A stretch of DNA of 64,000 bases from Comamonadaceae bacterium G21597-S1 (GTDB taxonomy: Bacteria > Pseudomonadota > Gammaproteobacteria > Burkholderiales > Burkholderiaceae_C), in contig JAPWHR010000002.1 of assembly GCA_027214345.1 (NCBI GenBank), positions 1-64,000 of the forward strand, written 5' to 3'. The translations under genes were made by a program, and so were the position numbers. The notes under the pieces were generated by a model. It ran no database searches, was not told where the DNA came from, and was given only the letters and a program-made list of their open reading frames with translations. Positions 8,001 to 16,366 of this stretch are shown here, piece by piece. Every line of letters starts with the position of its first letter. Within the stretch, counting starts at the first letter, position 1.

Positions 8001-8999
8001 TCAATTGTTGACGCTCAGGTTGGCCGCCTTGACGAGTTTCTCGAACTTGCGCGTCTCGGACTCGACAAAGCTGCGGAACTCCTGCGGCGAGCGGCTCAGT
8101 GCCACCACGGAGCCAGACGCCTCCGCGTCCGCACGCACGGCCGGGTCCTCGTAGGTCTTGACCACGGCCTTGAACAGGATGTCGACCACCTCGGCCGGTG
8201 TATTGGCAGGTGCCCACAGTCCGAACCAGGAGTCCAATGCCAGCTCCGGTGCCTTGAGCGCCTCGACCAGCGTGGGCACGTTGGGCAGGACGCTCATGCG
8301 TTGCGCGCTGGTCACCGCCAGCGCACGCACCTTGCCGGACTGGATCAGCGGCACCGCCGTCGATGCGATCGGAAACGCGAACTGCGTGGCGCCGGACAGC
8401 AGTGACGGCACGATCTCGACCGAGCCCTTGTACGGCACGTGCACGACGTCGGCCTGCACATGCAGCACCAGCGCCGCGGCGATCAGGTGGGCGGCACTGC
8501 CGACTCCGCCGGAGGCGTAGTTGAGCTTGCCGGGGTTCTTCTTCGCCGCCGCGATGACCTCCTCCACCGACTTGTACGGCGAGTCGGCGGCAACCACGAG
8601 CACAGACGGCGCGAACACGGTACGCGTGATCAGCGTGAAATCCGTCAGCGGGTCGAACTTGACGCTGGGCTGCATGGCCTTTTGCGTGACGTGCGACGAC
8701 GCGCCCATCAAGATGTTGTAGCCGTCCGGTGCCATGCGCGCGACGTTCTGTCCGGCCAGGATGCCACCGGCGCCGACGATGTTGTCAACCACGACGCCCC
8801 CCTTGCCCAGCACCTCGGCCAGCTTGACGGCCATCTTGCGGGTCAGCACGTCCGGGCCGCCGCCGGCCGCGAACGGCACGATGACCTTGATCGGCCGGCT
8901 CGGATAGTCGCCGGCCTGCGCAAGCGCGGACGCGGGCAGGCCAGCAGCGGCGGCGGCAAGGCCGAGGGCATGGAGGTTGAAATGGCGGCGGGTAGGCAT
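8001..8999 (-). CDS. Bug-type tripartite tricarboxylate receptor (periplasmic binding protein)
   Basis: A 332-residue extracytoplasmic binding protein. An N-terminal signal (MPTRRHFNLHALGLAAAAAG, cleavage likely after ALAQA) is followed by YPSRPIKVIVPFAAGGGPD, the Bug-family hallmark, then VDNIVGAGGILAGQNVA and VPYKGSVEIVPSLLSG. Members bind carboxylated or amidated metabolites; many are orphans without TctA/TctB membrane partners, as here. It is the first gene of a two-gene operon with a CoA-transferase and is divergent from a LysR regulator. The ligand is therefore probably a carboxylate that becomes a CoA ester. Confidence 0.92.
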   Translation of the reverse strand: MPTRRHFNLHALGLAAAAAGLPASALAQAGDYPSRPIKVIVPFAAGGGPDVLTRKMAVKLAEVLGKGGVVVDNIVGAGGILAGQNVARMAPDGYNILMGASSHVTQKAMQPSVKFDPLTDFTLITRTVFAPSVLVVAADSPYKSVEEVIAAAKKNPGKLNYASGGVGSAAHLIAAALVLHVQADVVHVPYKGSVEIVPSLLSGATQFAFPIASTAVPLIQSGKVRALAVTSAQRMSVLPNVPTLVEALKAPELALDSWFGLWAPANTPAEVVDILFKAVVKTYEDPAVRADAEASGSVVALSRSPQEFRSFVESETRKFEKLVKAANLSVNN

Positions 9000-9122
9000 G
9001 GCGGGTCTCCTCGTTGGTGGCGTGCAAGTTTCGGAATGCGTCGCCCGGGGCGGTGCTCTTGTGCATCCCCGGTGCCGAACCGACGGGCATGCCCATCGAT
9101 GCCCGCATGGTAGGCAGCGCCT

Positions 9123-9145
9123 ATCATTACCACAATTGAAATGAT
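9123..9145. promoter_or_regulatory. LysR-type operator: perfect T-N11-A palindrome
   Basis: ATCATT (9123-9128), eleven bases, then AATGAT (9140-9145) is a perfect interrupted palindrome fitting the T-N11-A consensus of LysR regulators. It lies between the divergent Bug/CoA-transferase operon and the LysR gene and ends seven bases before the LysR ATG. This is the classic place for both autorepression and control of the divergent operon. Confidence 0.7.
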
Positions 9146-9151
9146 CTTCAC

Positions 9152-10138
9152 ATGACTTCACCCTTGGTTAATAAGCAAGGCAACCCCATGCGCCAGACGC
9201 CGCTGGTGCGCCGGCTGCGCCTGCCGCAACTGCTGCTGGTGTGCATGGCCGGCAACGGCGACAACTTCCGCGCCATGGCCGACGCCCTGCACGTGACCCA
9301 GCCGGCGATCACCAAGATGGCACATGAACTCGAACGCACCTTGGGCGCCGCCGTCTTCGACCGCAGTGCGTCGGATGCCCGCCTGACACCTTTCGGCCAG
9401 GCGGTGCGCACGCATGCGCAACAGGTGCTGGCGGCGCTGGAGCAGCTCGAACAAGATTTGCCGCGGTATCGCGAAGGGGCCGCGCCCGCGCTGCACCTGG
9501 GCTCACCCTCGTTCACGGCGGCGGTGCTGCTGGCCCGTCCGGTGGCACAGTGGCTGCAGCAGTTGCCCGGGGTGCAGGTCTCGATGCGCGACGGCGTCAG
9601 TGCCGACCTGCTGGCCGCCCTGCTGGCGGGCGAACTGGACTGCGTCATCGGCAGCCTGGAAGAAACCGCGGCCAGTGATGCCGACCTGGCACGTCTGCAG
9701 TTCGAACCACTGTACGACGACCATGTGGCGTTCGTGACCCATGCCGACACAGCCGGCAGCCAACGCCTGCGCAGCTTCGCGCACCTCCTGACGTTGCCAT
9801 GGGTCATGCCGCCGCGCAACTCGCAGGTCTGGATGGCGCTGCGACGCGAGTTCACCACCGCCGGCCATGACCTGCCGCGTGGCATGGTCGAGGCCAGTTC
9901 CGTGCCCGCCATCGGCGCGATCCTGAGCCACGCCCCGGGCACGATCGGTGCCATGCGCGCCGACGTCGCGCGTTACCTGACGCGGCACTTCAGCCTGCGG
10001 CAGCTCGACATCCGGCCGGTCATTGCCTTGCCCCAGGTCGGCATCTTGCGCCTGCGTGCGGCACCACGCTCCGAACCGCTGGAAACCCTGCTGGCGCTGG
10101 TGCGGGCGGAGGTGACGGAACTGTTCGCACGTTCCTGA
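9152..10138 (+). CDS. LysR-family transcriptional regulator
   Basis: The protein has 328 residues from the ATG at 9152; an alternative ATG at 9188 (MRQTPLVRRLRLPQL) is also possible. The N-terminal helix-turn-helix includes AMADALHVTQPAITKMAHEL and ERTLGAAVFDRSASDARLTPFG. The C-terminal two-lobed ligand domain (about 100-310) begins at LHLGSPSFTAAVLL. It is divergent from the Bug/CoA-transferase operon across 152 bases that contain a T-N11-A palindrome, so it most likely controls that operon in response to the transported acid. Confidence 0.92.
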   Translation: MTSPLVNKQGNPMRQTPLVRRLRLPQLLLVCMAGNGDNFRAMADALHVTQPAITKMAHELERTLGAAVFDRSASDARLTPFGQAVRTHAQQVLAALEQLEQDLPRYREGAAPALHLGSPSFTAAVLLARPVAQWLQQLPGVQVSMRDGVSADLLAALLAGELDCVIGSLEETAASDADLARLQFEPLYDDHVAFVTHADTAGSQRLRSFAHLLTLPWVMPPRNSQVWMALRREFTTAGHDLPRGMVEASSVPAIGAILSHAPGTIGAMRADVARYLTRHFSLRQLDIRPVIALPQVGILRLRAAPRSEPLETLLALVRAEVTELFARS

Positions 10139-10217
10139 TGCCGTTGCATTGCAGCTGGACAGCGCCGATACCAACGGCAAGAATGTCGATCGACCAAAAC
10201 CTTGCCGGGGAGGCTCC

Positions 10218-11027
10218 ATGCCCAGCTATTCCTCCACGTTCGCTGCAGCCAGCGGTGATGGTTACGAACTGAACATGGGGCGCTGGAGCCGCCAACTGGC
10301 CGGCGCGTTTCTCGACCATGCCGGATGCGGTGACGGCGAACACATGCTCGATGTCGGCTGCGGCACCGGCCACCTCGCGGCGGCGGTGCTGGCACGGACG
10401 CATGCTGCCACCGTGCGCGGCGTGGACCTCGCAGCCGTCTATGTCGACTACGCCGGGCGGCAGTATGCGGATCCGCGACTGGTCTTCGATGTCGGCGACG
10501 CCTGCGCCCTGCCGTATCCGGATCGGCATTTCGACCGCGTGTTGTCGTTGCTGGCGCTGCATTTCGTGCCCCGCCCGCACGCGGCCATCGCCGAAATGCG
10601 ACGCGTGGCGAAGCCGGGCGCCGTCGTCGCCGCCGCGGTATGGGATGCGCGCGGCGGATTCGTCGCCAACCGGATGTTCTTCGACACCGCCGCGGCGCTC
10701 GATCCGAAGGCCGGCGAGCGGCGCGCGAAGAACCTCACGCGGCCGATGACACGTCCGGGGGAACTGGTAACCGCCTGGCGCGATGCCGGCTTCGTCGATG
10801 TCGACGAGACCGTGCTGCAGATACGCATGGAATACGCGTGTTTCGACGATTATTGGGCGCCGTATCTTGGCCAGGACGGCCCGGGAGCCGAATATGTCGG
10901 CACGCTGCAGGCGCCCGAACGGCAACAGCTGGAGCAGGCGGTGCGGGCCGCCTACCTCGACGGCGAGCCGGACGGGCCACGCTCGTATGCGGCCCTGGCA
11001 TGGTCGGTCAAGGGCACGGCGCCCTGA
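10218..11027 (+). CDS. Class I SAM-dependent methyltransferase
   Basis: This 269-residue protein has motif I MLDVGCGTGHLA (43-54), an acidic ribose-binding residue in GVDLAAVY, motif II FDVGDACALPY and motif post-III FDRVLSLLALHFV. This is the Methyltransf_11-type layout. The ATG at 10218 follows GGGGAGG and is preferred over one at 10149. The substrate is unknown; related proteins methylate small lipophilic compounds or quinone precursors. No operon partner: the gene behind it is 79 bases away and the next is on the other strand. Confidence 0.87.
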   Translation: MPSYSSTFAAASGDGYELNMGRWSRQLAGAFLDHAGCGDGEHMLDVGCGTGHLAAAVLARTHAATVRGVDLAAVYVDYAGRQYADPRLVFDVGDACALPYPDRHFDRVLSLLALHFVPRPHAAIAEMRRVAKPGAVVAAAVWDARGGFVANRMFFDTAAALDPKAGERRAKNLTRPMTRPGELVTAWRDAGFVDVDETVLQIRMEYACFDDYWAPYLGQDGPGAEYVGTLQAPERQQLEQAVRAAYLDGEPDGPRSYAALAWSVKGTAP

Positions 11028-11075
11028 CGCCGGAACGGGAACGGCACCCTCAAGCAAGCCAGCCTGGGCTTGCGC

Positions 11076-12074
11076 TCAAGCGACGTCCGGTGCCACCGCA
11101 ATCACCGTGCGCCCCTTGATCCGCCCGCCCACCACCTCCTGCATCAGCGTCGGCAACTGATCGAACGGCTTGACCTGCGCGATACGCGCCAGATGCCGTG
11201 GCCGCAGGTCGCTGCCCATGCGTTGCCACAGATGCTCGCGCAGCGGCGGTTCGTTGTCGGAGTTCACGCCGATCAGCCGCACGCCGCGCAGGATGAAGGG
11301 CATCACGGTGGTGCTGAAGTGGATGTCCATGGCATTGCCCAGACTGGCGATGACACCGTCGCGCTGCATCGTGCGGGTCAGGCCGGCCAGCGCATCGCCG
11401 CCGAGCGAGTCGACGGCGCCTTGCCACAACGCCGACTCCAGCGGCCTGGTGCCGACCGTCAGCGTACTCGCATCGACGACCTCGGCCGCGCCCAGGCCCA
11501 GCAGGTAGTCTTTCTCCTGCATCTTGCGCGTCGCGGCCACCACGTGGAAACCGCGCTGCGACAACATGTCGATGGCGATGCTGGCCACGCCGCCCGAGGC
11601 GCCGTTGACCAGCACCTTGCCGCGCGACGGCGCCAGGCCGTTGTGTTCCATCAGTTCCACCGCCAGCGCGGCGGTGTAACCCGCCACGCCGATCGTGATC
11701 GCCTCCAGCGCATCCATGCCGTCGGGGATGCGGTTGACCCACTCGGCCGGCACCCGTGCCATGCCGGCATAACCGCCGTGGTGCGAGACGCCGAATCCAT
11801 GGCTGTGCACGATGACCTTGTCGCCCGGCTTGAAACGCGGCGAGTCCGAGCGCTCGACGACACCGCTGGCGTCGATGCCACCGATACACGGAAAGCGGCG
11901 GATGATCGGCGCCTTGCCGGTGGCCGCCAGCGCGTCCTTGAAGTTGATGCTGGCGTAGGCCACGCGCACCAGCACCTCGCCCGGATCGAGGTCGGCCACG
12001 CGCAGGGTCGCGAAATCGGCGCTGACGCGGCCATCGGCGCGGGAGATGCAATAGGCGTCGAATGTGTCTTCCAT
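11076..12074 (-). CDS. YhdH/AcuI-type NADPH-dependent (acryloyl-CoA reductase-like) oxidoreductase
   Basis: A 332-residue MDR-superfamily reductase without zinc ligands. YASINFKDALAATGKAPIIR (around 40-60) and IGGIDASGVV are the family markers, and the nucleotide motif is VLVNGASGGVASIAIDML (about 155-172). AcuI members reduce acryloyl-CoA to propionyl-CoA and detoxify related 2-enoyl compounds using NADPH. The start at 12074 (MEDTFDAYCI) is where similarity begins. It is divergent from the gamma-glutamylcyclotransferase-like gene with a 137-base gap. Confidence 0.88.
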   Translation of the reverse strand: MEDTFDAYCISRADGRVSADFATLRVADLDPGEVLVRVAYASINFKDALAATGKAPIIRRFPCIGGIDASGVVERSDSPRFKPGDKVIVHSHGFGVSHHGGYAGMARVPAEWVNRIPDGMDALEAITIGVAGYTAALAVELMEHNGLAPSRGKVLVNGASGGVASIAIDMLSQRGFHVVAATRKMQEKDYLLGLGAAEVVDASTLTVGTRPLESALWQGAVDSLGGDALAGLTRTMQRDGVIASLGNAMDIHFSTTVMPFILRGVRLIGVNSDNEPPLREHLWQRMGSDLRPRHLARIAQVKPFDQLPTLMQEVVGGRIKGRTVIAVAPDVA

Positions 12075-12211
12075 GCAGCAGGTCCTTTCGAAGTATCGTG
12101 CGCACCCGGGGTGCGGCCAAGGCCCATTGTGCCGCGGCCCGGACCATCGGGGCAGGCGCCGCCAGGGCGGCACCATGCGGTACATTTCCCCGCTCAGCCA
12201 CAGGTCCGACC

Positions 12212-12643
12212 ATGCCCCTGCTCTTTGTCTACGGAACCCTCAAGCACGGTTTCCCCAATGCACACGTCAATGCCGGCATCCGCCGGCCCGGCCGTTTCCG
12301 GACCTGCGCCCCGATGCCCATGTATCTGCTCGGCGACGGCCATGTGCCCTGCGTCGTGCACGCGCCGGGGCAAGGCCACCAGGTTCACGGCGAGGTCTAC
12401 GAGGTCGACGCGTCGGCGCTGGTGGCCATGGACAAGCTCGAGCGCATCGGCGACGACGCCATCGGCTACCTGCGTCTGGAGATCGACGTCGAAGCCGTCG
12501 ACGACCCGGCCGCGGGCGCGTTGGCGGCCTTCATCTACACCAAGCCGCCGGAACGCATACCGCCGGACGAGCCCCGCATCGGACCGTTGCCGGAATACAC
12601 GCAGGAACACACGGCCCGGTTCCGCTGGACCGGCATCGACTGA
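12212..12643 (+). CDS. Gamma-glutamylcyclotransferase-fold (AIG2-like) protein
   Basis: The 143-residue protein begins MPLLFVYGTLKHGFPN; the YGTLK motif (7-11) forms the substrate pocket of the GGCT/AIG2 fold. GEVYEVDASALVAMDKLERIG (about 61-81) carries the acidic residues usual in this fold, and the C-terminus AFIYTKPPERIPPDEP is typical of butirosin-like (BtrG-type) family members. Likely role: cyclisation of a gamma-glutamyl amine to pyroglutamate and free amine. It is followed 40 bases later by an ACT-domain gene on the same strand. Confidence 0.82.
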   Translation: MPLLFVYGTLKHGFPNAHVNAGIRRPGRFRTCAPMPMYLLGDGHVPCVVHAPGQGHQVHGEVYEVDASALVAMDKLERIGDDAIGYLRLEIDVEAVDDPAAGALAAFIYTKPPERIPPDEPRIGPLPEYTQEHTARFRWTGID

Positions 12644-12683
12644 ACCGCCGCGGCGCAGCGCCCATCGCCGGCACGAGGAGCCC

Positions 12684-13115
12684 ATGAACCCTGTCACCGA
12701 CCTCGCCGTCCTGCTGCGCACCCTGCAGCCGGTGCGCAACCCGGGTACCTATGTCTATGTGCAGGCCCCGGTGCCGAACACGCTGGCGGCCGGCGACATC
12801 GTCGCGTCGGTGCGCGAACCCGAAGGCCTGTCGCTGATTGTCGAGGCGTCGCTGGCGGCGCGCCACGGATTGCAGCCGCAATGGCATTGCGCCTGGATCA
12901 CGCTGCATGTGCGGTCCGACCTGCAGGCCGTCGGCCTGACCGCGGCCTTCGCCACCGCACTGGGCGAGGCCGGCATCAGCTGCAACGTGGTCGCCGGCCT
13001 GCACCACGATCACATCTTCGTTCCGCTACCGCAGGCGGACCAGGCCATGGCCACGCTGCTGGCCTTGCAGGCGACGCACGCGGCCGCGGCCGCGCCGGTC
13101 CGGGTCGGGCCCTGA
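12684..13115 (+). CDS. ACT-domain protein (ACT_3/ACT_7, DUF2241-like)
   Basis: The 143-residue protein matches small stand-alone ACT proteins: TYVYVQAPVPNTLAAGDIVA (21-40), then REPEGLSLIVEASLAARHGL, WITLHVRSDLQAVGLTAAFA and ISCNVVAGLHHDHIFVP (about 99-115), where two ACT modules pack together. These proteins are thought to bind amino acids. An AGGAG-type RBS (GAGGAG) precedes the ATG at 12684. It probably forms a small unit with the preceding gene. Confidence 0.82.
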   Translation: MNPVTDLAVLLRTLQPVRNPGTYVYVQAPVPNTLAAGDIVASVREPEGLSLIVEASLAARHGLQPQWHCAWITLHVRSDLQAVGLTAAFATALGEAGISCNVVAGLHHDHIFVPLPQADQAMATLLALQATHAAAAAPVRVGP

Positions 13116-13314
13116 AGCCACGCCCGGCGACCGGGCTCCGGATGGACCTCCCTCCCTAAAGAGCCGCGATGACCCGCCCCGAGGCGGGCAGGACCCCATG
13201 CGCGGGGCCGGGCTGCGTTACCCTCGGGTTCCGGTCGCCGCATCCGATGATGCCGGCGAGCTTGTTGCACCCGCGGCGCCGCTGGCGCCACGCCCACACC
13301 CACCCACATCCGCC

Positions 13315-14157
13315 ATGGCCACCCGATCCGCCCCGAAACGCCCGACCGCGCTGATCACCGGTGCCTCGTCCGGCATCGGCGAGGCACTGGCGCATGCCTG
13401 CGCCCGCGCCGGTTTCAACCTGGTGCTGGTGGCGCGCAGCGTCGACACGTTGCGCCGCCTGGCCCGCCAGCTCGCACGCGAGCACGACATCCAGGCCTGG
13501 GCTGCACCCACCGACCTCGCGCTCGAAGGTGCGGCGCAGCAACTGGCGGCGAATATGCAACGCGCACGGCGCCCGATCGATCTGCTGGTCAACAACGCGG
13601 GCGTGCTCGAACACGGCCGCTTCGTCGACATGCCGGCGCAGCGCCACCGGGAACTGATCCGGCTCAATGTCGAGGCACTGACCGACATGCTGGCGGCCTT
13701 CGTGCCGCCCATGGTCGTGCGCGGCCACGGCCGCGTACTCAACGTGGCCTCCATTGCCGCCTTCCAGCCGGTGCCCTCGCTGGCCACCTATGCCGCCACC
13801 AAGGCCTATGTGTTGTCGCTGACCGAGTCGCTGGCCGAGGAGTTGCAAGGTACCGGCGTCAGTGTCACCGCGTTGTGCCCTGGCATCACCGCCACCGCCA
13901 TGCTCGACAAGGCCGCGCAGGCCGACGGCCGCCTCGGTGCCTTGCCGGCCTTCGTCGTCGGCAGTGCCGATGCCGTTGCCGAAGAAGGCCTGCAGGCCTG
14001 CCTGCGCGCCGCGGTGATCTGTGTACCCGGCACGCTCAACCGGGCCGCCACCCTGGCCGGCCGGGCGACGCCGCGCTGGCTGGTGCGCCGCGTCGGCGGC
14101 GCCGTCGCGCGCCGCCTGTCGGCCCGCGGGGATTGCCCCCCCCCGCCCCACCACTAG
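13315..14157 (+). CDS. Short-chain dehydrogenase/reductase
   Basis: A 280-residue SDR of the classical type: cofactor motif TGASSGIG (15-22), NNAG (93-96), catalytic Ser146, Tyr159 and Lys163 (YAATK). Arg41 after strand 2 (LVARS) suggests NADP(H). The C-terminal extension (about 240-280) is rich in Arg and Pro. The start at 13315 removes an unlikely 39-residue leader that is open in frame. It is followed 14 bases later by an NAD-dependent epimerase-type gene, so the two are co-transcribed. Confidence 0.87.
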   Translation: MATRSAPKRPTALITGASSGIGEALAHACARAGFNLVLVARSVDTLRRLARQLAREHDIQAWAAPTDLALEGAAQQLAANMQRARRPIDLLVNNAGVLEHGRFVDMPAQRHRELIRLNVEALTDMLAAFVPPMVVRGHGRVLNVASIAAFQPVPSLATYAATKAYVLSLTESLAEELQGTGVSVTALCPGITATAMLDKAAQADGRLGALPAFVVGSADAVAEEGLQACLRAAVICVPGTLNRAATLAGRATPRWLVRRVGGAVARRLSARGDCPPPPHH

Positions 14158-14171
14158 CACGAACCCCCACC

Positions 14172-14930
14172 ATGACCCTTACCATCACCGGTGCCACGAC
14201 CGAACTCGGGCGCCTGCTCGCGCAGCACACGACCCGCGCCCATGTCCACGTCAACATCGCCGGCCAGCAGGCCAACACCTTGCTGCATGACGGCCACGCC
14301 TGGAAGGACTTCGCGCGCACCGCGCGTGCCGGGCTGCAACGCGCGATGCGCACCGACGCCGGACTGCTGGTGCACGCCAGCTGTGCCTTCGTGCTGGCAG
14401 AACCCGCCAAGGACCCTTTGCGTTCGCTGGCGCAGACCATCGTCGAACTGGAGCAGCAGGCCTTGTCCGGCCCGGTGCCGGCGGTCGTGGTGCGCCTGGG
14501 TTACCTGTACGGCCCCACCAGCCGTGACCTGCGCGCCTACCGCACGGCATTCGGGCTCGGACGTCCGTACTGGGCCGGCAGGCGCCGCGCCGGCCAGTTC
14601 CACCTGCACCATGACGATGCGGTGACGGCCCTGCTGGCCGCGGCAAAGAAAAGACATGCCGGCCGGACCTTCTACGCCACCGGCGGGCCGGCGCTGCCGT
14701 TCATGGCCTTCATGGACGCGTTCGCGCGGGGCGTCGGCCGGCGGGTGCCGCTGCACGTGCCGTTGATCGCCGAACCCCTGATGAAGCTGATCGTGCGCAA
14801 GGAACACGTGCAGCAGACGGCACTGGCGATGCCGGTCGACCTGCCGGCGCCGACCGTACCGCGGTGGACTCCGCAATGGACCGACCACCCGGCCGCATTG
14901 CAGGCCATCATCGCGTCGTGGCGCAACTGA
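14172..14930 (+). CDS. Extended-SDR / NAD-epimerase-like protein, shortened
   Basis: The 252-residue protein starts MTLTITGATTELGRLLAQH, with TGATTELG as the glycine-rich cofactor motif. VVVRLGYLYGPTSRDLR, FHLHHDDAVTALLAA and GRTFYATGGPALPFMAFMDA are typical epimerase or sugar-dehydratase segments. Between residue 25 and the VHASCAF strand the usual beta2-beta3 part is abbreviated, and the YxxxK motif is not obvious, so enzymatic competence is uncertain. It is translated just after an SDR and likely shares a transcript with it. Confidence 0.75.
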   Translation: MTLTITGATTELGRLLAQHTTRAHVHVNIAGQQANTLLHDGHAWKDFARTARAGLQRAMRTDAGLLVHASCAFVLAEPAKDPLRSLAQTIVELEQQALSGPVPAVVVRLGYLYGPTSRDLRAYRTAFGLGRPYWAGRRRAGQFHLHHDDAVTALLAAAKKRHAGRTFYATGGPALPFMAFMDAFARGVGRRVPLHVPLIAEPLMKLIVRKEHVQQTALAMPVDLPAPTVPRWTPQWTDHPAALQAIIASWRN

Positions 14931-15124
14931 CGCACGGGCACGGCGACGCGGCGACGGCTGCGGCAATAACCCCTGGCCAACCCCCGGCACGCGGCTGCCG
15001 TAGCATCGCAGGCCGGCGTGCGAAAACGTCCGCCGACGCCACGCGCGACGGGCAAGCGCCCGCGCCGACCCTGGTTCCGCTCCACCCCGATGTGCCGGGC
15101 CTCACGGCCCGCGATTGACCGCCG

Positions 15125-16330
15125 ATGTCCCTGACGCCCCTCGTCCTGTTGTTGATGCTGCTGCACGGCTGGGTCGGCTGGCGCCTTGCGCCGTCGCTGG
15201 CGCTGTGGAGCCCACTGGCGGGCAGCGTGTTGTGGATGTTTCTCGCCGCATCGCTGGTGCTGATGCCGCTGGCCTTCACCGGCCGGCGCCGCCAGGCCAG
15301 GGGTGCGCTCGCCACATCGGTGACCTGGGCCGGCCTGATCGGCATGGGGCTGTTCTCGACCCTGTTCGTGCTCACGCTGGTGCGTGACGCCGTGCTCGTG
15401 GCCGCGCTGCTGGCGGCCCTGGCGGCCGGGCTCGCGGGTGCCGGCTGGATCTCGCTTGAGCCCTGGATGACCGCCAGTGCCGTCGCGGTACCCGTGCTCA
15501 CGCTGCTGGCCACGGCATGGGGCTTCTGGAACGCACGGCGGACCGCCACGGTGGTACGGGTCGACGTACCGATCGCCGGCCTGCCGGAGGCACTGCACGG
15601 CTTCAGCGTCGCGCAGATCTCCGACATCCATGTCGGCCCCACGATCGGCCAGCGGTATGTGCAGCGCATCGTCGATCGGGTCAATGCGCTCGGTGCCGAC
15701 ATGGTGGCGATCACCGGTGACCTGGTGGACGGCCAGGTCGACGAACTGCGTGCCCACGTGGCGCCGCTGGCGCGCCTGGTGTCCACCCACGGCAGCTTCT
15801 TCGTCACCGGCAACCACGAGTATTACTCCGGAGCGCATGCATGGATCGCCGAGTTGCGGGGCCTGGGCGTGCAGGTGCTGCTCAACGAGCACCGGGTGCT
15901 GCACCATGAAGGCGCGGCCGAGACCCTGCCTGATGGTGTCGCGCTGCACCGCGACACCGAGATGGTCGTCGTCGCCGGTGTGGCCGATTTCAGCGCCCAC
16001 CATTTCGACGCCAGTCATCGCAGCGACCCGCGAGCGGCCATCCATGGCGCGCCGGCAGGCGTGCGGCTGCGGCTGCTGCTGGCGCACCAGCCGCGCAGCG
16101 CGCTGGCGGCCAGCGGCGCCGGCTTCGACCTGCAGTTGTCGGGTCACACGCACGGCGGGCAGTTCTGGCCGTGGATGTATTTCGTGCGTTACCAGCAACC
16201 CTTCACCGCCGGCTTGCGCAGACTCGACGACCTGTGGGTCTATACCAACCGCGGCACCGGCTACTGGGGTCCGCCCAAGCGTTTCGGCGTGGCCTCGGAG
16301 ATCACGCACCTGCGGCTGGTGCCGGCCTGA
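15125..16330 (+). CDS. Membrane-anchored metallophosphoesterase (YaeI-like)
   Basis: The 401-residue protein has four or five N-terminal membrane helices (about 1-135) followed by a calcineurin-like phosphoesterase domain. The metal motifs are all present: SDIHVG, GDLVDG, GNHEYY, LAHQPRSA and SGHTHGGQ. The YaeI/YkuE group hydrolyses lipid-linked phosphate such as UDP-diacylglucosamine-type substrates at the membrane. The C-terminus VYTNRGTGYWGPPKRFGV is the family signature. It stands alone; the next gene is convergent. Confidence 0.9.
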   Translation: MSLTPLVLLLMLLHGWVGWRLAPSLALWSPLAGSVLWMFLAASLVLMPLAFTGRRRQARGALATSVTWAGLIGMGLFSTLFVLTLVRDAVLVAALLAALAAGLAGAGWISLEPWMTASAVAVPVLTLLATAWGFWNARRTATVVRVDVPIAGLPEALHGFSVAQISDIHVGPTIGQRYVQRIVDRVNALGADMVAITGDLVDGQVDELRAHVAPLARLVSTHGSFFVTGNHEYYSGAHAWIAELRGLGVQVLLNEHRVLHHEGAAETLPDGVALHRDTEMVVVAGVADFSAHHFDASHRSDPRAAIHGAPAGVRLRLLLAHQPRSALAASGAGFDLQLSGHTHGGQFWPWMYFVRYQQPFTAGLRRLDDLWVYTNRGTGYWGPPKRFGVASEITHLRLVPA

Positions 16331-16366
16331 GGCGCCTGCTCCCAGCGCGCGGCACAACAGCGGTGC

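Noticed and set aside
11070-12683. Very long open frame on the plus strand opposite the AcuI-like reductase
   Set aside because: It lies antisense to a clear enzyme gene; the protein is Arg/His-rich shadow sequence typical of high-GC DNA. Only its last 143 residues (the ACT protein) are real.
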